DNA from: Eggerthia catenaformis OT 569 = DSM 20559
GTDB lineage: Bacteria; Bacillota_I; Bacilli_A; Erysipelotrichales; Coprobacillaceae
NCBI RefSeq assembly: GCF_000340375.1
Contig: NZ_KB446647.1
Location: forward strand, 103,601-167,600
Reading direction: 5' to 3'
Length of the DNA: 64,000 nt
Within the stretch, counting starts at the first letter, position 1. Every line of letters begins with the position of its first letter. The position numbers and the translations under genes were made by a program. The notes under the pieces were generated by a model. It made no database searches. It was not told where the DNA came from and saw only the letters and a list, made by a program, of their open reading frames with translations. Positions 43,541 through 52,936 of the stretch are shown here, piece after piece.

Positions 43541-44947
43541 ATGATGGATGATTTTTTAAGAGATATTCATACTTTGATTTTTAAGCAATGGATTTTGTGT
43601 CAGTCTATTAAAGGATGCAAGATGTCTTTAAAAACATCTGGTGATGAGGAAGAGATCTATTTAGAAACAGAACGTTCTTTTGGAAAGGCTGCTTTTCATA
43701 AAAATAATGTTATTGAATTGGTATTAGAAAATAGACAAACCGGATCAGTAGATTTTTATTTGCATTTTCAAATGCAGACTTTAAAGCATGCTGCCGGATT
43801 ATTTCATGAACTTGTTAATACAATGATTCATGCTCAAGAACGTAAGAAATTAAGAATTCTATTAAGCTGTACAAGCGGGCTGACAACATCGTTTTTTGCT
43901 GAATCATTAAATGATGCTGCAAGGACTATCATGTTGGATTATGAGTTTTCAGCTGTTTCTTTTAATGAGCTTGCTGATCAGGGAAATGATTATGATGTTA
44001 TCTTGCTTGCTCCTCAGATTGCTTATCAGCAGGCTTATATTCAATCAGTTTTACATCGTGTCCCTGTAGAAGCTATCGCTCCGCACGTTTTTGCTCAATA
44101 TGACTGTGGTGCTATATTTAAACAAATTGAGCTTGCTTTAAAAAAAGATATTCCTGAAGTGCCTCTTTTACAGCTGAAAGTGAATATTAATTATCCGGAG
44201 AAAATTCTTTCTATCGGTGTTTTAAAATCCAGAATTCATGCTCATATTGTCTATCGTGTTTATCAGCAGGAAGAGATTCTTACAAATGGTGAAATGATTA
44301 AGCCTAATATTGATATTCATGATTATAATGATATTGTTAATTTATGTCTGTTAGAGCATCCTGATTTAAAGATAGTAGGAATTGCGATGCCGGGTATTAT
44401 TCAAGGAGGACATTTGACTATGTTAGGTGAAGGCTTTGATCATTGTGATGTTGTTGGATATTTAAGGAATAAACATCCAAATATTTCCTTTTCTTTAGAT
44501 AATGATGTGAATGCGATTGTTTCAGGAATATATGCTGTTAATACCGGTTATGATACGATGTCTTTCTATTTTTTACCTAAAGGCAATAAAATTGGCGGAG
44601 TGGGAAATATTTTTAAAGGTCAGATAGTAAAAGGACGACAGAATATTGCCGGTGAAGTACAGTATCTGCCACTCAATTATAGTAAAAGTACTGAGGAGCT
44701 TGCAAAGACAATTGAAGGATCCACGGAAATAGTTGCTAAGACTCTGGTTTCTATTATTTCAATACTAGGGCCTGATCTAATTGCTTATTATTGTTCCAAT
44801 GTCCCCAGTATTGATGATTTAAAAGAGGAAATGAGCCGTTATATACCTGACGAATACATACCGGTTATTAAAAAAATTGATAATATGCAGGAATATATTT
44901 TATTTGGGGAAATGATTATGTGTATTATGAGAATGGAAAATGCTTAG
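43541..44947 (+). CDS. PTS EIIB-like domain fused to a ROK-type domain
   Basis: The protein has 468 residues from the ATG after GGGAGA; 43529 and 43544 are other possible starts. Residues 1-100 are of unknown fold with no clear HTH. Residues 104-200 match a lactose/cellobiose-type PTS EIIB. They include LRILLSCTSGLTTSFFAESL with the phosphorylatable Cys110, and DYDVILLAPQIAYQ. Residues 220-465 resemble ROK proteins: VGIAMPGII, FSLDNDVNAIVSG with the would-be catalytic Asp, and GGVGNIFKGQ with AGEVQYLPL. The ROK ATP loop DxGxT and the Cys-rich zinc site are missing. A sensor that reads PTS phosphorylation is inferred. TAAAAT with an extended TG (43512-43520) is the likely promoter. Confidence 0.75.
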   Translation: MMDDFLRDIHTLIFKQWILCQSIKGCKMSLKTSGDEEEIYLETERSFGKAAFHKNNVIELVLENRQTGSVDFYLHFQMQTLKHAAGLFHELVNTMIHAQERKKLRILLSCTSGLTTSFFAESLNDAARTIMLDYEFSAVSFNELADQGNDYDVILLAPQIAYQQAYIQSVLHRVPVEAIAPHVFAQYDCGAIFKQIELALKKDIPEVPLLQLKVNINYPEKILSIGVLKSRIHAHIVYRVYQQEEILTNGEMIKPNIDIHDYNDIVNLCLLEHPDLKIVGIAMPGIIQGGHLTMLGEGFDHCDVVGYLRNKHPNISFSLDNDVNAIVSGIYAVNTGYDTMSFYFLPKGNKIGGVGNIFKGQIVKGRQNIAGEVQYLPLNYSKSTEELAKTIEGSTEIVAKTLVSIISILGPDLIAYYCSNVPSIDDLKEEMSRYIPDEYIPVIKKIDNMQEYILFGEMIMCIMRMENA

Positions 44948-45003
44948 GCTTCTCAAGTAAAATAAAATTTGATATGATATAGTTGGAAATGGAGGAATCA
45001 CTA

Positions 45004-46245
45004 ATGAAGTATGCTTTTATCAATGGAATAATTCTTGATGGCACAAGAAATATGAAACCGCGCTATCATCAGGCTATTTTAACATATGATGATCGTATTG
45101 AGTCTATTACTGATGAAAACAGTTCTTCATTTCAGGATTACGAGGTTATCAATCTGCATGGAAATTATATTATGCCGGGATTGATTAATATGTCTTCTTC
45201 GTTTGGTTTCGATGGCAAATCAAGAACTTCCAGATTATTGTCTTTACCGGAGTTTATGAAAGTTAATAAAATTAAAAAAATATATAAGAAAGAACTTCTT
45301 AAACAGCTTTATAGTGGCGTAACCACAGTTTTAAGTATGGGAAGCTATCAGAATATGGATAGTGTGATGAATAGCTATATAGATAAAGAACTGATGGATG
45401 GACCGAGAGTTATTGCTGCAAATCAGCCTATCGGCTTTAAAGAAAGCTATTTATCTGATCTATGTATGATGGTCAGTAATGATGAAGAAGCCGGTGATGC
45501 AGTCAGTCAGGCATATATCAATAAGAATGATGTTGTTTCTATTATGGCAACAGATGATATATTTCATCATCATCAGATGCCAGGCAGCTTGTTATCATCT
45601 ATTATTAGTGAAGCACATCGATTATCATTAAAAACAGCAGTTTATGCATCAAATCAGGAAATGATGAAAACAGCTCTTAAATGTCATGCTGATTATCTTT
45701 ATATGGGTATTTCTCCGGATGTTGAAACAATAGACTTATTTAAGCAATCCAATACAGTTCTTATTTCAGGATTATCTCCATTAATTAATGATTACTTATT
45801 AGATGCTGATAAAACCAGGCTTAATAAAGAGGATAGGCATAAAGCAAAAACAATTCTCCAAGGAGCTATCAGTTGTTTAGAAGCTTGTATGCTTGAAGAG
45901 ATTCCTGTAGGAATAGGTAGCGGAATAGGTTTTTATGTCACTCATTATGATTTCTGGAGAGAACTTATTCATTTTAAAAATTTTTGTCATATTTCCAATA
46001 AGTTTGCTTTATATTGTGCAACTTATAATAATGCCAAGCTGTTGGGTCTGGGCAGTGTAACCGGCAGTCTTTCTAGCGGAAAATATGCTGATATGATTGT
46101 CACTAGGGAGAATCCTTTAGATCGTTTGGAGGCTCTTAAAGACCCGGTTATGACTATTTCTAAAGGAAGAGTTTATAAAGATATAACAATAAATAAGAAT
46201 ATACAAATAGAAAAAGCATTAGATCGTATTATTGATAAATTATGA
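45004..46245 (+). CDS. Amidohydrolase-like protein lacking metal ligands
   Basis: The protein has 413 residues, and GGAGG lies eight bases before the ATG. The fold is that of imidazolonepropionase/prolidase-type amidohydrolases. A beta-sandwich entry FINGIILDGT leads to PGLINMSSSFGFDG and LYSGVTTVLSMG, and the family tail is LGLGSVTGSLSSGKYADMIV. The metal site is gone: the HxH after PGLID is now S64 and S66. The later His positions read AVYAS and DYLYMG, and the catalytic Asp in the GTD position is Gly in GIGSGIG. Hydrolysis is unlikely. It follows the IIB-ROK gene by 56 bases and is closed by a terminator, so the two may form one unit. Confidence 0.8.
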   Translation: MKYAFINGIILDGTRNMKPRYHQAILTYDDRIESITDENSSSFQDYEVINLHGNYIMPGLINMSSSFGFDGKSRTSRLLSLPEFMKVNKIKKIYKKELLKQLYSGVTTVLSMGSYQNMDSVMNSYIDKELMDGPRVIAANQPIGFKESYLSDLCMMVSNDEEAGDAVSQAYINKNDVVSIMATDDIFHHHQMPGSLLSSIISEAHRLSLKTAVYASNQEMMKTALKCHADYLYMGISPDVETIDLFKQSNTVLISGLSPLINDYLLDADKTRLNKEDRHKAKTILQGAISCLEACMLEEIPVGIGSGIGFYVTHYDFWRELIHFKNFCHISNKFALYCATYNNAKLLGLGSVTGSLSSGKYADMIVTRENPLDRLEALKDPVMTISKGRVYKDITINKNIQIEKALDRIIDKL

Positions 46246-46268
46246 TGAGATAAATCTCATCTTTTTTT
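46244..46268 (+). terminator. Terminator after the amidohydrolase-like gene
   Basis: GATGAGA (46244-46250), loop TAAA, TCTCATC (46255-46261), then seven T. Confidence 0.8.
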
Positions 46269-46278
46269 ATAATATGAG

Positions 46279-46334
46279 TTGATTTCCTGTTATTCATATG
46301 ATAATATATTCATATGAATAGATAAACATATGAA
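46279..46334 (+). promoter_or_regulatory. Metal-efflux promoter with three ArsR-type operator sites
   Basis: TTGATT (46279-46284), a 17-base spacer, TAATAT (46302-46307). CATATG-centred sites occur three times: TTCATATGA at 46293-46301, a perfect TTCATATGAA palindrome at 46309-46318, and ACATATGAAA at 46325-46334. They overlap the -10 and the start region. Such ATA-palindromes are typical operators of ArsR/SmtB repressors, here most likely the first gene of the operon. Confidence 0.75.
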
Positions 46335-46347
46335 AGGAGGCTGAACA

Positions 46348-46644
46348 TTGGAAGAGATTAAATATGAAGAGGAAATCACTGATTTGGCTGATTTATTTAA
46401 GATTTTTGGTGATTCTACAAGACTAAAGATTCTATATGTCTTAATGAAAAAAGAAAAGAATGTGACTGAAATTACTGACGATTTAAATATGACTCAGTCA
46501 GCTGTTTCTCATAGTTTAAGAATATTAAAAACTAATAAGCTTGTCAGTGCGAGAAGAGAAGGGAAAGCTGTTTATTATTCTTTAGCGGATGATCATGTAA
46601 AAACAATTATCGCGATGGGTAAAGAACATATTGAGGAGGATTAG
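46348..46644 (+). CDS. ArsR/SmtB-family metal-sensing repressor (CzrA-like)
   Basis: The protein of 98 residues starts at a TTG seven bases after AAAGGAGG. Its winged HTH is IFGDSTRLKILYVLM...VTEITDDLNMTQSAVSHSLRILKTNKLVSARREGKAVYYSL in order. The last helix has D-x-H and H-x-x-E (LADDHVKTIIAMGKEHIEE), the alpha-5 Zn-type site of CzrA/SmtB. No Cys alpha-3 site is present. It should release its operator when Zn or a similar ion binds, so that the two downstream genes are expressed. Confidence 0.9.
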   Translation: MEEIKYEEEITDLADLFKIFGDSTRLKILYVLMKKEKNVTEITDDLNMTQSAVSHSLRILKTNKLVSARREGKAVYYSLADDHVKTIIAMGKEHIEED

Positions 46645-46648
46645 TTCT

Positions 46649-46864
46649 ATGAAAAAGAAGTTTAAGATTTATGTAGACTGTGCAGCATGTGCACAGAAGA
46701 TGGAAGATGCTGCTAAAAAAGTGGCTGGGGTTAAAGAAGCAAAGATTACTTTTATGACTCAGAAGATGACTGTTGAAGCTGATGATGATATGTTTGATGA
46801 TGTATTAGATAATGTTATAAAAGCATGTAAAAAAGTAGAACCTGACTGTGAATTCTATATTTAA
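46649..46864 (+). CDS. Small heavy-metal-associated (HMA) protein
   Basis: The start at 46649 after GAGGAGG gives 71 residues; an upstream in-frame start lies inside the repressor gene. The ferredoxin-like HMA fold has the metal motif DCAACAQKMEDA (CxxC) near the N-terminus. It is probably a metal chaperone, or a detached N-terminal domain for the ATPase encoded next. That ATPase lacks an HMA domain of its own. Confidence 0.88.
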   Translation: MKKKFKIYVDCAACAQKMEDAAKKVAGVKEAKITFMTQKMTVEADDDMFDDVLDNVIKACKKVEPDCEFYI

Positions 46865-46865
46865 T

Positions 46866-48734
46866 ATGAAAAACTTAAATAAAAGACAAATAAAGAATTT
46901 AAGAGATATTATCGTATCATTATGTTTCTTTATTGTTTTAGAGATTATTGAACATTTTAATATCTTTTCTATTTTAGATCACAAGATGCTTTTATTTATA
47001 TTATATCTTATTCCTTATTTTATAGCCGGTCATCATGTTATTAGAAAGTCATTATTATCAATAAAAAACAGACAGCCTTTTAATGAATCATTTCTTATGA
47101 CACTGGCAACTATTGGAGCTTTTATTACGGGAGAGTTTGGGGAAGCTGCTGCTGTTATGCTATTTTATATGACTGGTGAGTGGTTTCAGGATTATGCTGT
47201 TAATAAATCGAGGAATTCTATTACAGAATTGATGGATATTGCACCGGAATATGCGAATGTTGAAATGGATGGAAAGATAATTGTAGAGGATCCGGAAGAT
47301 GTTCCATTAGGCAGTGTTATTGTGATTAAGCCGGGAGAAAAAGTGCCGCTTGATGGAATTATTATTGAAGGAGATTCTATGATCAATACAAGTGCTTTAA
47401 CCGGTGAATCAGTTCCTCGGCATATGACATATGGTGAAGAAATTATTTCCGGATGTATTAATGGTGATGGATTATTAAAGGCTAAAACAACGAGACTCTA
47501 TAATGATTCAACGGTTGCTAAGATATTAGAACTGGTTGAGAATGCAGCTGATAAAAAGTCAAAGACAGAAGCCTTTATTACAAAATTTGCCAGATATTAT
47601 ACTCCGGCAGTTGTTATAGGGGCATTGCTTCTGGCAATTATTCCATCATTAATCACAAGAGATTTTATGACATGGATGTATCGTGCTTGTACTTTCCTTG
47701 TTATTTCATGTCCATGTGCTTTGGTTATTTCTATACCTTTAGCTTTTTTTGGCGGAATAGGAGCTGCCGGTAGAAATGGAATTTTAGTAAAAGGTAGTAA
47801 TTATTTAGAAATTATCAATGATACAGATATGATTATCAGTGATAAGACTGGAACTCTTACTAAAGGTGTTTTTAAAGTAATAGATGTTATAAGTGATAAA
47901 GATAAAAATGAAGTGCTTAAATTAGCTGCTCTGGCTGAAAACATGTCTACTCACCCTATAGCTCAAAGTATTAAGAAAGCTTATCATCAGGATCTTGACT
48001 TATCTTTAGTAAGTCATATTGAAAATATCTCAGGAAAAGGTATTTCAGGGATTATAGATGGTCAGGTAATACATATAGGCAATGCTTCCTTTATGAAAGA
48101 TAATCATATTGCTTTTAGTGAAATTAATAAACCGGGAGCATCTGTGGTTTATCTGTCCTCAGATAATAATTATTTAGGGGCTATTATTATTTCTGATGAA
48201 GTTAAGGATGAAGCAAAACAATCTCTTGATAGTCTTAAGCAGGAAGGTATTAAAAGATTTGTTATGCTGACAGGTGATCAGTATACATCAGCTGAAGCTG
48301 TTGCTAAGAAGCTGGGAATTGATGAGTATTATAGTGAACTGATGCCTCAGGATAAAGTAGAGAAAATAGAAGAGCTTTTTTATAATCAGACTCATAAGAC
48401 TGCTTTTATTGGTGACGGTATTAACGATGCACCGGTGCTTACTAGATGTGATGTAGGTATTGCAATGGGATCAATGGGCAGTGATGCGGCTATTGAAGCT
48501 GCTGATATTGTGATTATGGATGATGATCTTAGAAAACTTCCTTTACTTAAACGGATCGCCAAAAAAACAATTCATATTTCATCAGTTAATATTATCTTTG
48601 CTTTAGCTGTTAAAGTTTTGACATTATTATTTGGTGCTTTAGGTATTGCTGATATGTGGTGGGCAGTTTTTGCTGATGTTGGAGTTGCCTTTATCTGTAT
48701 CTTAAACTCTATGCGTACATTACGTGTTCAGTAA
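46866..48734 (+). CDS. cadA: P1B-type metal-transporting ATPase (Zn/Cd/Pb, CadA-like)
   Basis: The protein has 622 residues from the ATG one base after the HMA gene; a GTG 18 bases earlier is possible. Neither start has a good ribosome site, which suggests coupling. The P-ATPase marks are TGES in the actuator, the membrane CPC in SCPCALVISIP, DKTGTLTKG with the phosphorylated Asp, STHPIAQSI, and GDGINDAPVL. The last helix carries DVGVAFICILNSMR with the conserved Asp of the P1B-2 (Zn2+/Cd2+/Pb2+) group. It has no N-terminal HMA domain. It exports toxic divalent ions. Confidence 0.93.
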   Translation: MKNLNKRQIKNLRDIIVSLCFFIVLEIIEHFNIFSILDHKMLLFILYLIPYFIAGHHVIRKSLLSIKNRQPFNESFLMTLATIGAFITGEFGEAAAVMLFYMTGEWFQDYAVNKSRNSITELMDIAPEYANVEMDGKIIVEDPEDVPLGSVIVIKPGEKVPLDGIIIEGDSMINTSALTGESVPRHMTYGEEIISGCINGDGLLKAKTTRLYNDSTVAKILELVENAADKKSKTEAFITKFARYYTPAVVIGALLLAIIPSLITRDFMTWMYRACTFLVISCPCALVISIPLAFFGGIGAAGRNGILVKGSNYLEIINDTDMIISDKTGTLTKGVFKVIDVISDKDKNEVLKLAALAENMSTHPIAQSIKKAYHQDLDLSLVSHIENISGKGISGIIDGQVIHIGNASFMKDNHIAFSEINKPGASVVYLSSDNNYLGAIIISDEVKDEAKQSLDSLKQEGIKRFVMLTGDQYTSAEAVAKKLGIDEYYSELMPQDKVEKIEELFYNQTHKTAFIGDGINDAPVLTRCDVGIAMGSMGSDAAIEAADIVIMDDDLRKLPLLKRIAKKTIHISSVNIIFALAVKVLTLLFGALGIADMWWAVFADVGVAFICILNSMRTLRVQ

Positions 48735-48791
48735 ATAATTATTCTTAACTATTTCCTTTTAAGTTGTGATAAAATAAGAATGGTGATAGAA

Positions 48792-49289
48792 ATGTTTAAT
48801 TATAATAAAGGAATTAAAAATATGAATGATCTAAGTGAAGGCTATATGATTAAAGAAGATCATCTCTATGCAATTGTAGATATTTTGAAGATTAAACAGT
48901 TTATTTGTGATTTTCTTGAATTGAATCATAATAAAGAGTTTACGCTAAATTTATCATATGGCTTAAAAACTTATCAGTTAACCGGTCTAAATAAGGCCAT
49001 GCTGGATGCTTTCTTTTCTATGAATAGGGATATTTTAATTCATGATGGAACTGTCAGCTTTTCTCTAAGTACAAATCAGGATCATTTTAAGATCAGTAAT
49101 AATGAATTATATTTCTATTCAGGATATTATGTGAAGAAATATCGCAAATTACTAGAAAAATATCATATTAGAAAAGTAAATCAGTTAAATTACAAGCCAC
49201 AGTATATCAGTTCATATTGTTCTAAAGATGGGAACAGTATAATAGATATTATTGAGACATTGAAAATGATAGGAATGAAAGAAATATGA
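48792..49289 (+). CDS. Hypothetical protein
   Basis: The protein has 165 residues if started at 48792 (after GGTGAT); an ATG at 48780 is also open. I do not recognise it. There is no signal peptide and no membrane helix. It is rich in Tyr, Lys, Asn and Ile and looks like a soluble mixed alpha/beta protein. YSGYYVKKYRKLLEKYHI is strongly basic and helical. It follows the ATPase gene by 57 bases and precedes nitroreductase. Codon use matches its neighbours, so it seems a native gene. Confidence 0.7.
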   Translation: MFNYNKGIKNMNDLSEGYMIKEDHLYAIVDILKIKQFICDFLELNHNKEFTLNLSYGLKTYQLTGLNKAMLDAFFSMNRDILIHDGTVSFSLSTNQDHFKISNNELYFYSGYYVKKYRKLLEKYHIRKVNQLNYKPQYISSYCSKDGNSIIDIIETLKMIGMKEI

Positions 49290-49310
49290 TTTTAGCATAG
49301 GAGGATAAAA

Positions 49311-49826
49311 ATGAACACATTAGAATCAATAAAAACAAGAAGAAGCATTAGAAGCTTTAAAGAAGATGCAGTTCCTGATGAATTCATAGAAAAGATTGTA
49401 GAGGCAGGTAGCTATGCTGCCAGTGGTAAGGGCAGACAATCACCAATTATTATAGTAGTAGAAAATAAAGATGTGATTAAAAAGTTTTCGAAGATGAATG
49501 CGTCCATTATGGGGGTGAATATTGATCCGTTTTATCAGGCTCCTTTACTGATGATTGTTCTTGCTGATAAAACGATTCCTACTCATATCTATGATGGTTC
49601 ATTAGTAATCGGAAATATGATGTTGGCATGTCATGAGCTTGGCTTAGGATCATGCTGGATTCATCGAGCTAAAGAAGAATTTGAAACGGCTGAGGGAAAA
49701 GAATTCTTAAAAGAAATAGGTATTACCGGAGATTATGAGGGTATTGGACATTTAATTGTCGGTTTTACTGATAAGCATCCAAATCCTGCTAAACGTAAAG
49801 AGAATTATATTTATTATGTTAAATAA
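49311..49826 (+). CDS. Nitroreductase-family FMN protein
   Basis: The protein has 171 residues, with GGAGG upstream. The entry motif is IKTRRSIRSFKEDAVPDEFIEKIVEAG, whose RRSIR residues bind FMN phosphate. ASGKGRQSP and HELGLGSCWIHRAKEEF are also typical of the family. It is a small NAD(P)H-dependent reductase with unknown substrate. It overlaps the next gene by 11 bases. Confidence 0.9.
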   Translation: MNTLESIKTRRSIRSFKEDAVPDEFIEKIVEAGSYAASGKGRQSPIIIVVENKDVIKKFSKMNASIMGVNIDPFYQAPLLMIVLADKTIPTHIYDGSLVIGNMMLACHELGLGSCWIHRAKEEFETAEGKEFLKEIGITGDYEGIGHLIVGFTDKHPNPAKRKENYIYYVK

Positions 49827-50667
49827 GATCGGTTTTATTGGCACCGGCATTATGGGTACGCCAATAGTAAGAAATCTTTTGCAGAAAGGCTTTAATGTGA
49901 CTGTTTATAATCGTTCTCAGCAAAAAGCCCATCTTTTAGAAAAAGATGGAGCTATATTTGCTGATAGTATTAAAGCCTGTGTTAAAGATAAAGATGTCGT
50001 AATGACTATGGTAGGCTATCCTCAGGATGTTAAAGAAGTCTATGATAAAGTCTTAAAATATGTTGATCATACACTTCTTATTGATATGACAACTTCATCA
50101 CCGGATCTTGCTAAAGCTTTATATGATAAAGCAAAAGAGAAAAACTGTCAGATGCTGGATGCACCGGTAACAGGTGGTGATATAGGAGCGCAGAAAGGAA
50201 TGCTGACTATATTATGTGGCGGAGATCAGGATGCCTTTAATAAAGCATATCCTCTTTTTGAAGCAATAGGGTCTAATATTTATTATTTAGGACCTTGCGG
50301 TAATGGACAGCATTGTAAGATGTGTAATCAGATTGCGATTGCCGGAGCATTATCAGGAGCTGTTGAGGCTATTAGCTATGCAGATAGGATGGGCTTGGAT
50401 AAAAATCAAGTTATGGAAGCAATATCTGCCGGTGCAGCAGGAAGTTTTCAGTTATCTAATGTTGCAGTAAAGGCAATATCCGGAGATTTTCAACCTGGCT
50501 TTATGATGAAGCATTTTGTCAAAGATATGGGTATTGCTGATGAGGTTGCTTTATCACAAGATTTAAGATTAGAAATACTGGAGCATGTTAAGAAAATGTG
50601 CATTTCTTTAGATGATCAGGATTTAGGCACACAGTCTCTTCTTAAATATTATGAATCAGTTCGATGA
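49816..50667 (+). CDS. Beta-hydroxyacid dehydrogenase family (HIBADH / tartronate semialdehyde reductase-like)
   Basis: The start at 49816 (MLNKIGFIGTGIMGTPI) gives 283 residues; a longer frame lies inside the nitroreductase gene. The NAD(P) loop is GFIGTGIMGTPIVRNL. The substrate-binding signature DAPVTGGDIGAQKGMLTILCGG and the catalytic Lys in GNGQHCKMCNQIAIAG are intact. The precise substrate (3-hydroxyisobutyrate, glycerate/tartronate or succinic semialdehyde) is open. Its 3' end overlaps the convergent LysR gene by 26 bases. Confidence 0.88.
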   Translation: MLNKIGFIGTGIMGTPIVRNLLQKGFNVTVYNRSQQKAHLLEKDGAIFADSIKACVKDKDVVMTMVGYPQDVKEVYDKVLKYVDHTLLIDMTTSSPDLAKALYDKAKEKNCQMLDAPVTGGDIGAQKGMLTILCGGDQDAFNKAYPLFEAIGSNIYYLGPCGNGQHCKMCNQIAIAGALSGAVEAISYADRMGLDKNQVMEAISAGAAGSFQLSNVAVKAISGDFQPGFMMKHFVKDMGIADEVALSQDLRLEILEHVKKMCISLDDQDLGTQSLLKYYESVR

Positions 50668-51511
50668 ATTTATTGGCAGCAAGAGGAAGGCTTAAAGAAG
50701 ATAAATAGGCATAGCCTATCCGTCTGGATGGGATCGGGGGATTGATTTTTAATTCAAAGATACTTTTATTCAGGCAATCTTCACTAAATTCTTTTATAAC
50801 ACAGGAAATGCCCATTTGATAAGAAGCAAATACTTTTAATAATTCATGAGCACCAAGCTCCATTTCAGGAAGAAGGCTAATGCCTTCTTTTTTAAAGCAT
50901 TCATCAACATATTTTCTTGAATTAGATAATGATTCCAGCATGATCAGTTTTTTTTGAGACAATTCTTGATAGCTATAGAGATGATTATCTTTTGTACCGG
51001 ATACAAAGATATCGTGTACTTTAAAACAGGGAATTGAAATGATTTGTTCATCATCAATAGGCATATTTATAAAAGCCAGATCGATAGATCTGTTTTTTAA
51101 TAGAGAAATAGTTTCAAAGCTTGTTCCATTGACTACTTTAATATGAACATGAGGATAGAGTTTCTGAAATTTTACCAGATACTTCATCAGATAGTTCTGA
51201 CACAAGGTATCTCCGGTTCCAATCACCAGTTCTCCGCTTTTTAATTCTTTCATATTTGTGAGTTCATTTTCAGCACTGCTGATAAGATCTAAGGCACTTT
51301 TTATCTTTTCATGCATCATTAAGCCTTCTTTAGTAAGTGATACTCCTTTAGCATGTCTGATAAAAAGAACAGTATCCAACTGTTTTTCCAACTGTGTAAC
51401 AGCCTGAGAAACAGCGGACTGAGTGATATAGAGATGATTGGCAGCTTTTGAAAAAGAGAGAGATGAGGCTGCTTCATTAAATATTTTATAATGGTCAATT
51501 TTAATATTCAT
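50642..51511 (-). CDS. LysR-family regulator
   Basis: The protein has 289 residues. The N-terminal HTH is FNEAASSLSFSKAANHLYITQSAVSQAVTQLEKQL, followed by a LysR substrate domain (about 90-289: GELVIGTGDTLCQNYLMKYL). It has its own TTGATA/TATAAT promoter that overlaps the purA promoter. It may control the convergent dehydrogenase or purA; the sequence does not decide. Confidence 0.9.
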   Translation of the reverse strand: MNIKIDHYKIFNEAASSLSFSKAANHLYITQSAVSQAVTQLEKQLDTVLFIRHAKGVSLTKEGLMMHEKIKSALDLISSAENELTNMKELKSGELVIGTGDTLCQNYLMKYLVKFQKLYPHVHIKVVNGTSFETISLLKNRSIDLAFINMPIDDEQIISIPCFKVHDIFVSGTKDNHLYSYQELSQKKLIMLESLSNSRKYVDECFKKEGISLLPEMELGAHELLKVFASYQMGISCVIKEFSEDCLNKSIFELKINPPIPSRRIGYAYLSSLSLPLAANKFIELIHNI

Positions 51512-51533
51512 ATTAGTACCTCTTATATTATAT

Positions 51534-51562
51534 ATTATATTAATTAATTTTACTTATATCAA
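51534..51562 (-). promoter_or_regulatory. Promoter of the second LysR gene
   Basis: Minus strand: TTGATA (51562-51557), a 17-base spacer, TATAAT (51539-51534). Confidence 0.75.
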
Positions 51563-51577
51563 TCACAGTTTTATAAT
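51549..51577 (+). promoter_or_regulatory. Promoter of purA
   Basis: TTTACT (51549-51554), a 17-base spacer, TATAAT (51572-51577). It shares bases with the -35 side of the divergent LysR promoter, so the two cannot easily be occupied at once. Confidence 0.75.
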
Positions 51578-51596
51578 AATAGTGAAATAAAGATAG

Positions 51597-52877
<1,281 letters not shown>

Positions 52878-52881
52878 AACG

Positions 52882-52910
52882 TTGAATTCAGTGTGCTGAT
52901 AGTGTAAGAT
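52882..52910 (+). promoter_or_regulatory. Promoter of guaA
   Basis: TTGAAT (52882-52887), a 17-base spacer, TAAGAT (52905-52910). No guanine or PRPP riboswitch fold was seen in the 59-base gap. Confidence 0.55.
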
Positions 52911-52936
52911 TTCAAATAGAGAGAAAAGGAGGCACT

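Noticed and set aside
52878-52936. Purine riboswitch before guaA
   Set aside because: The 59-base leader is too short and shows none of the conserved junction sequences.
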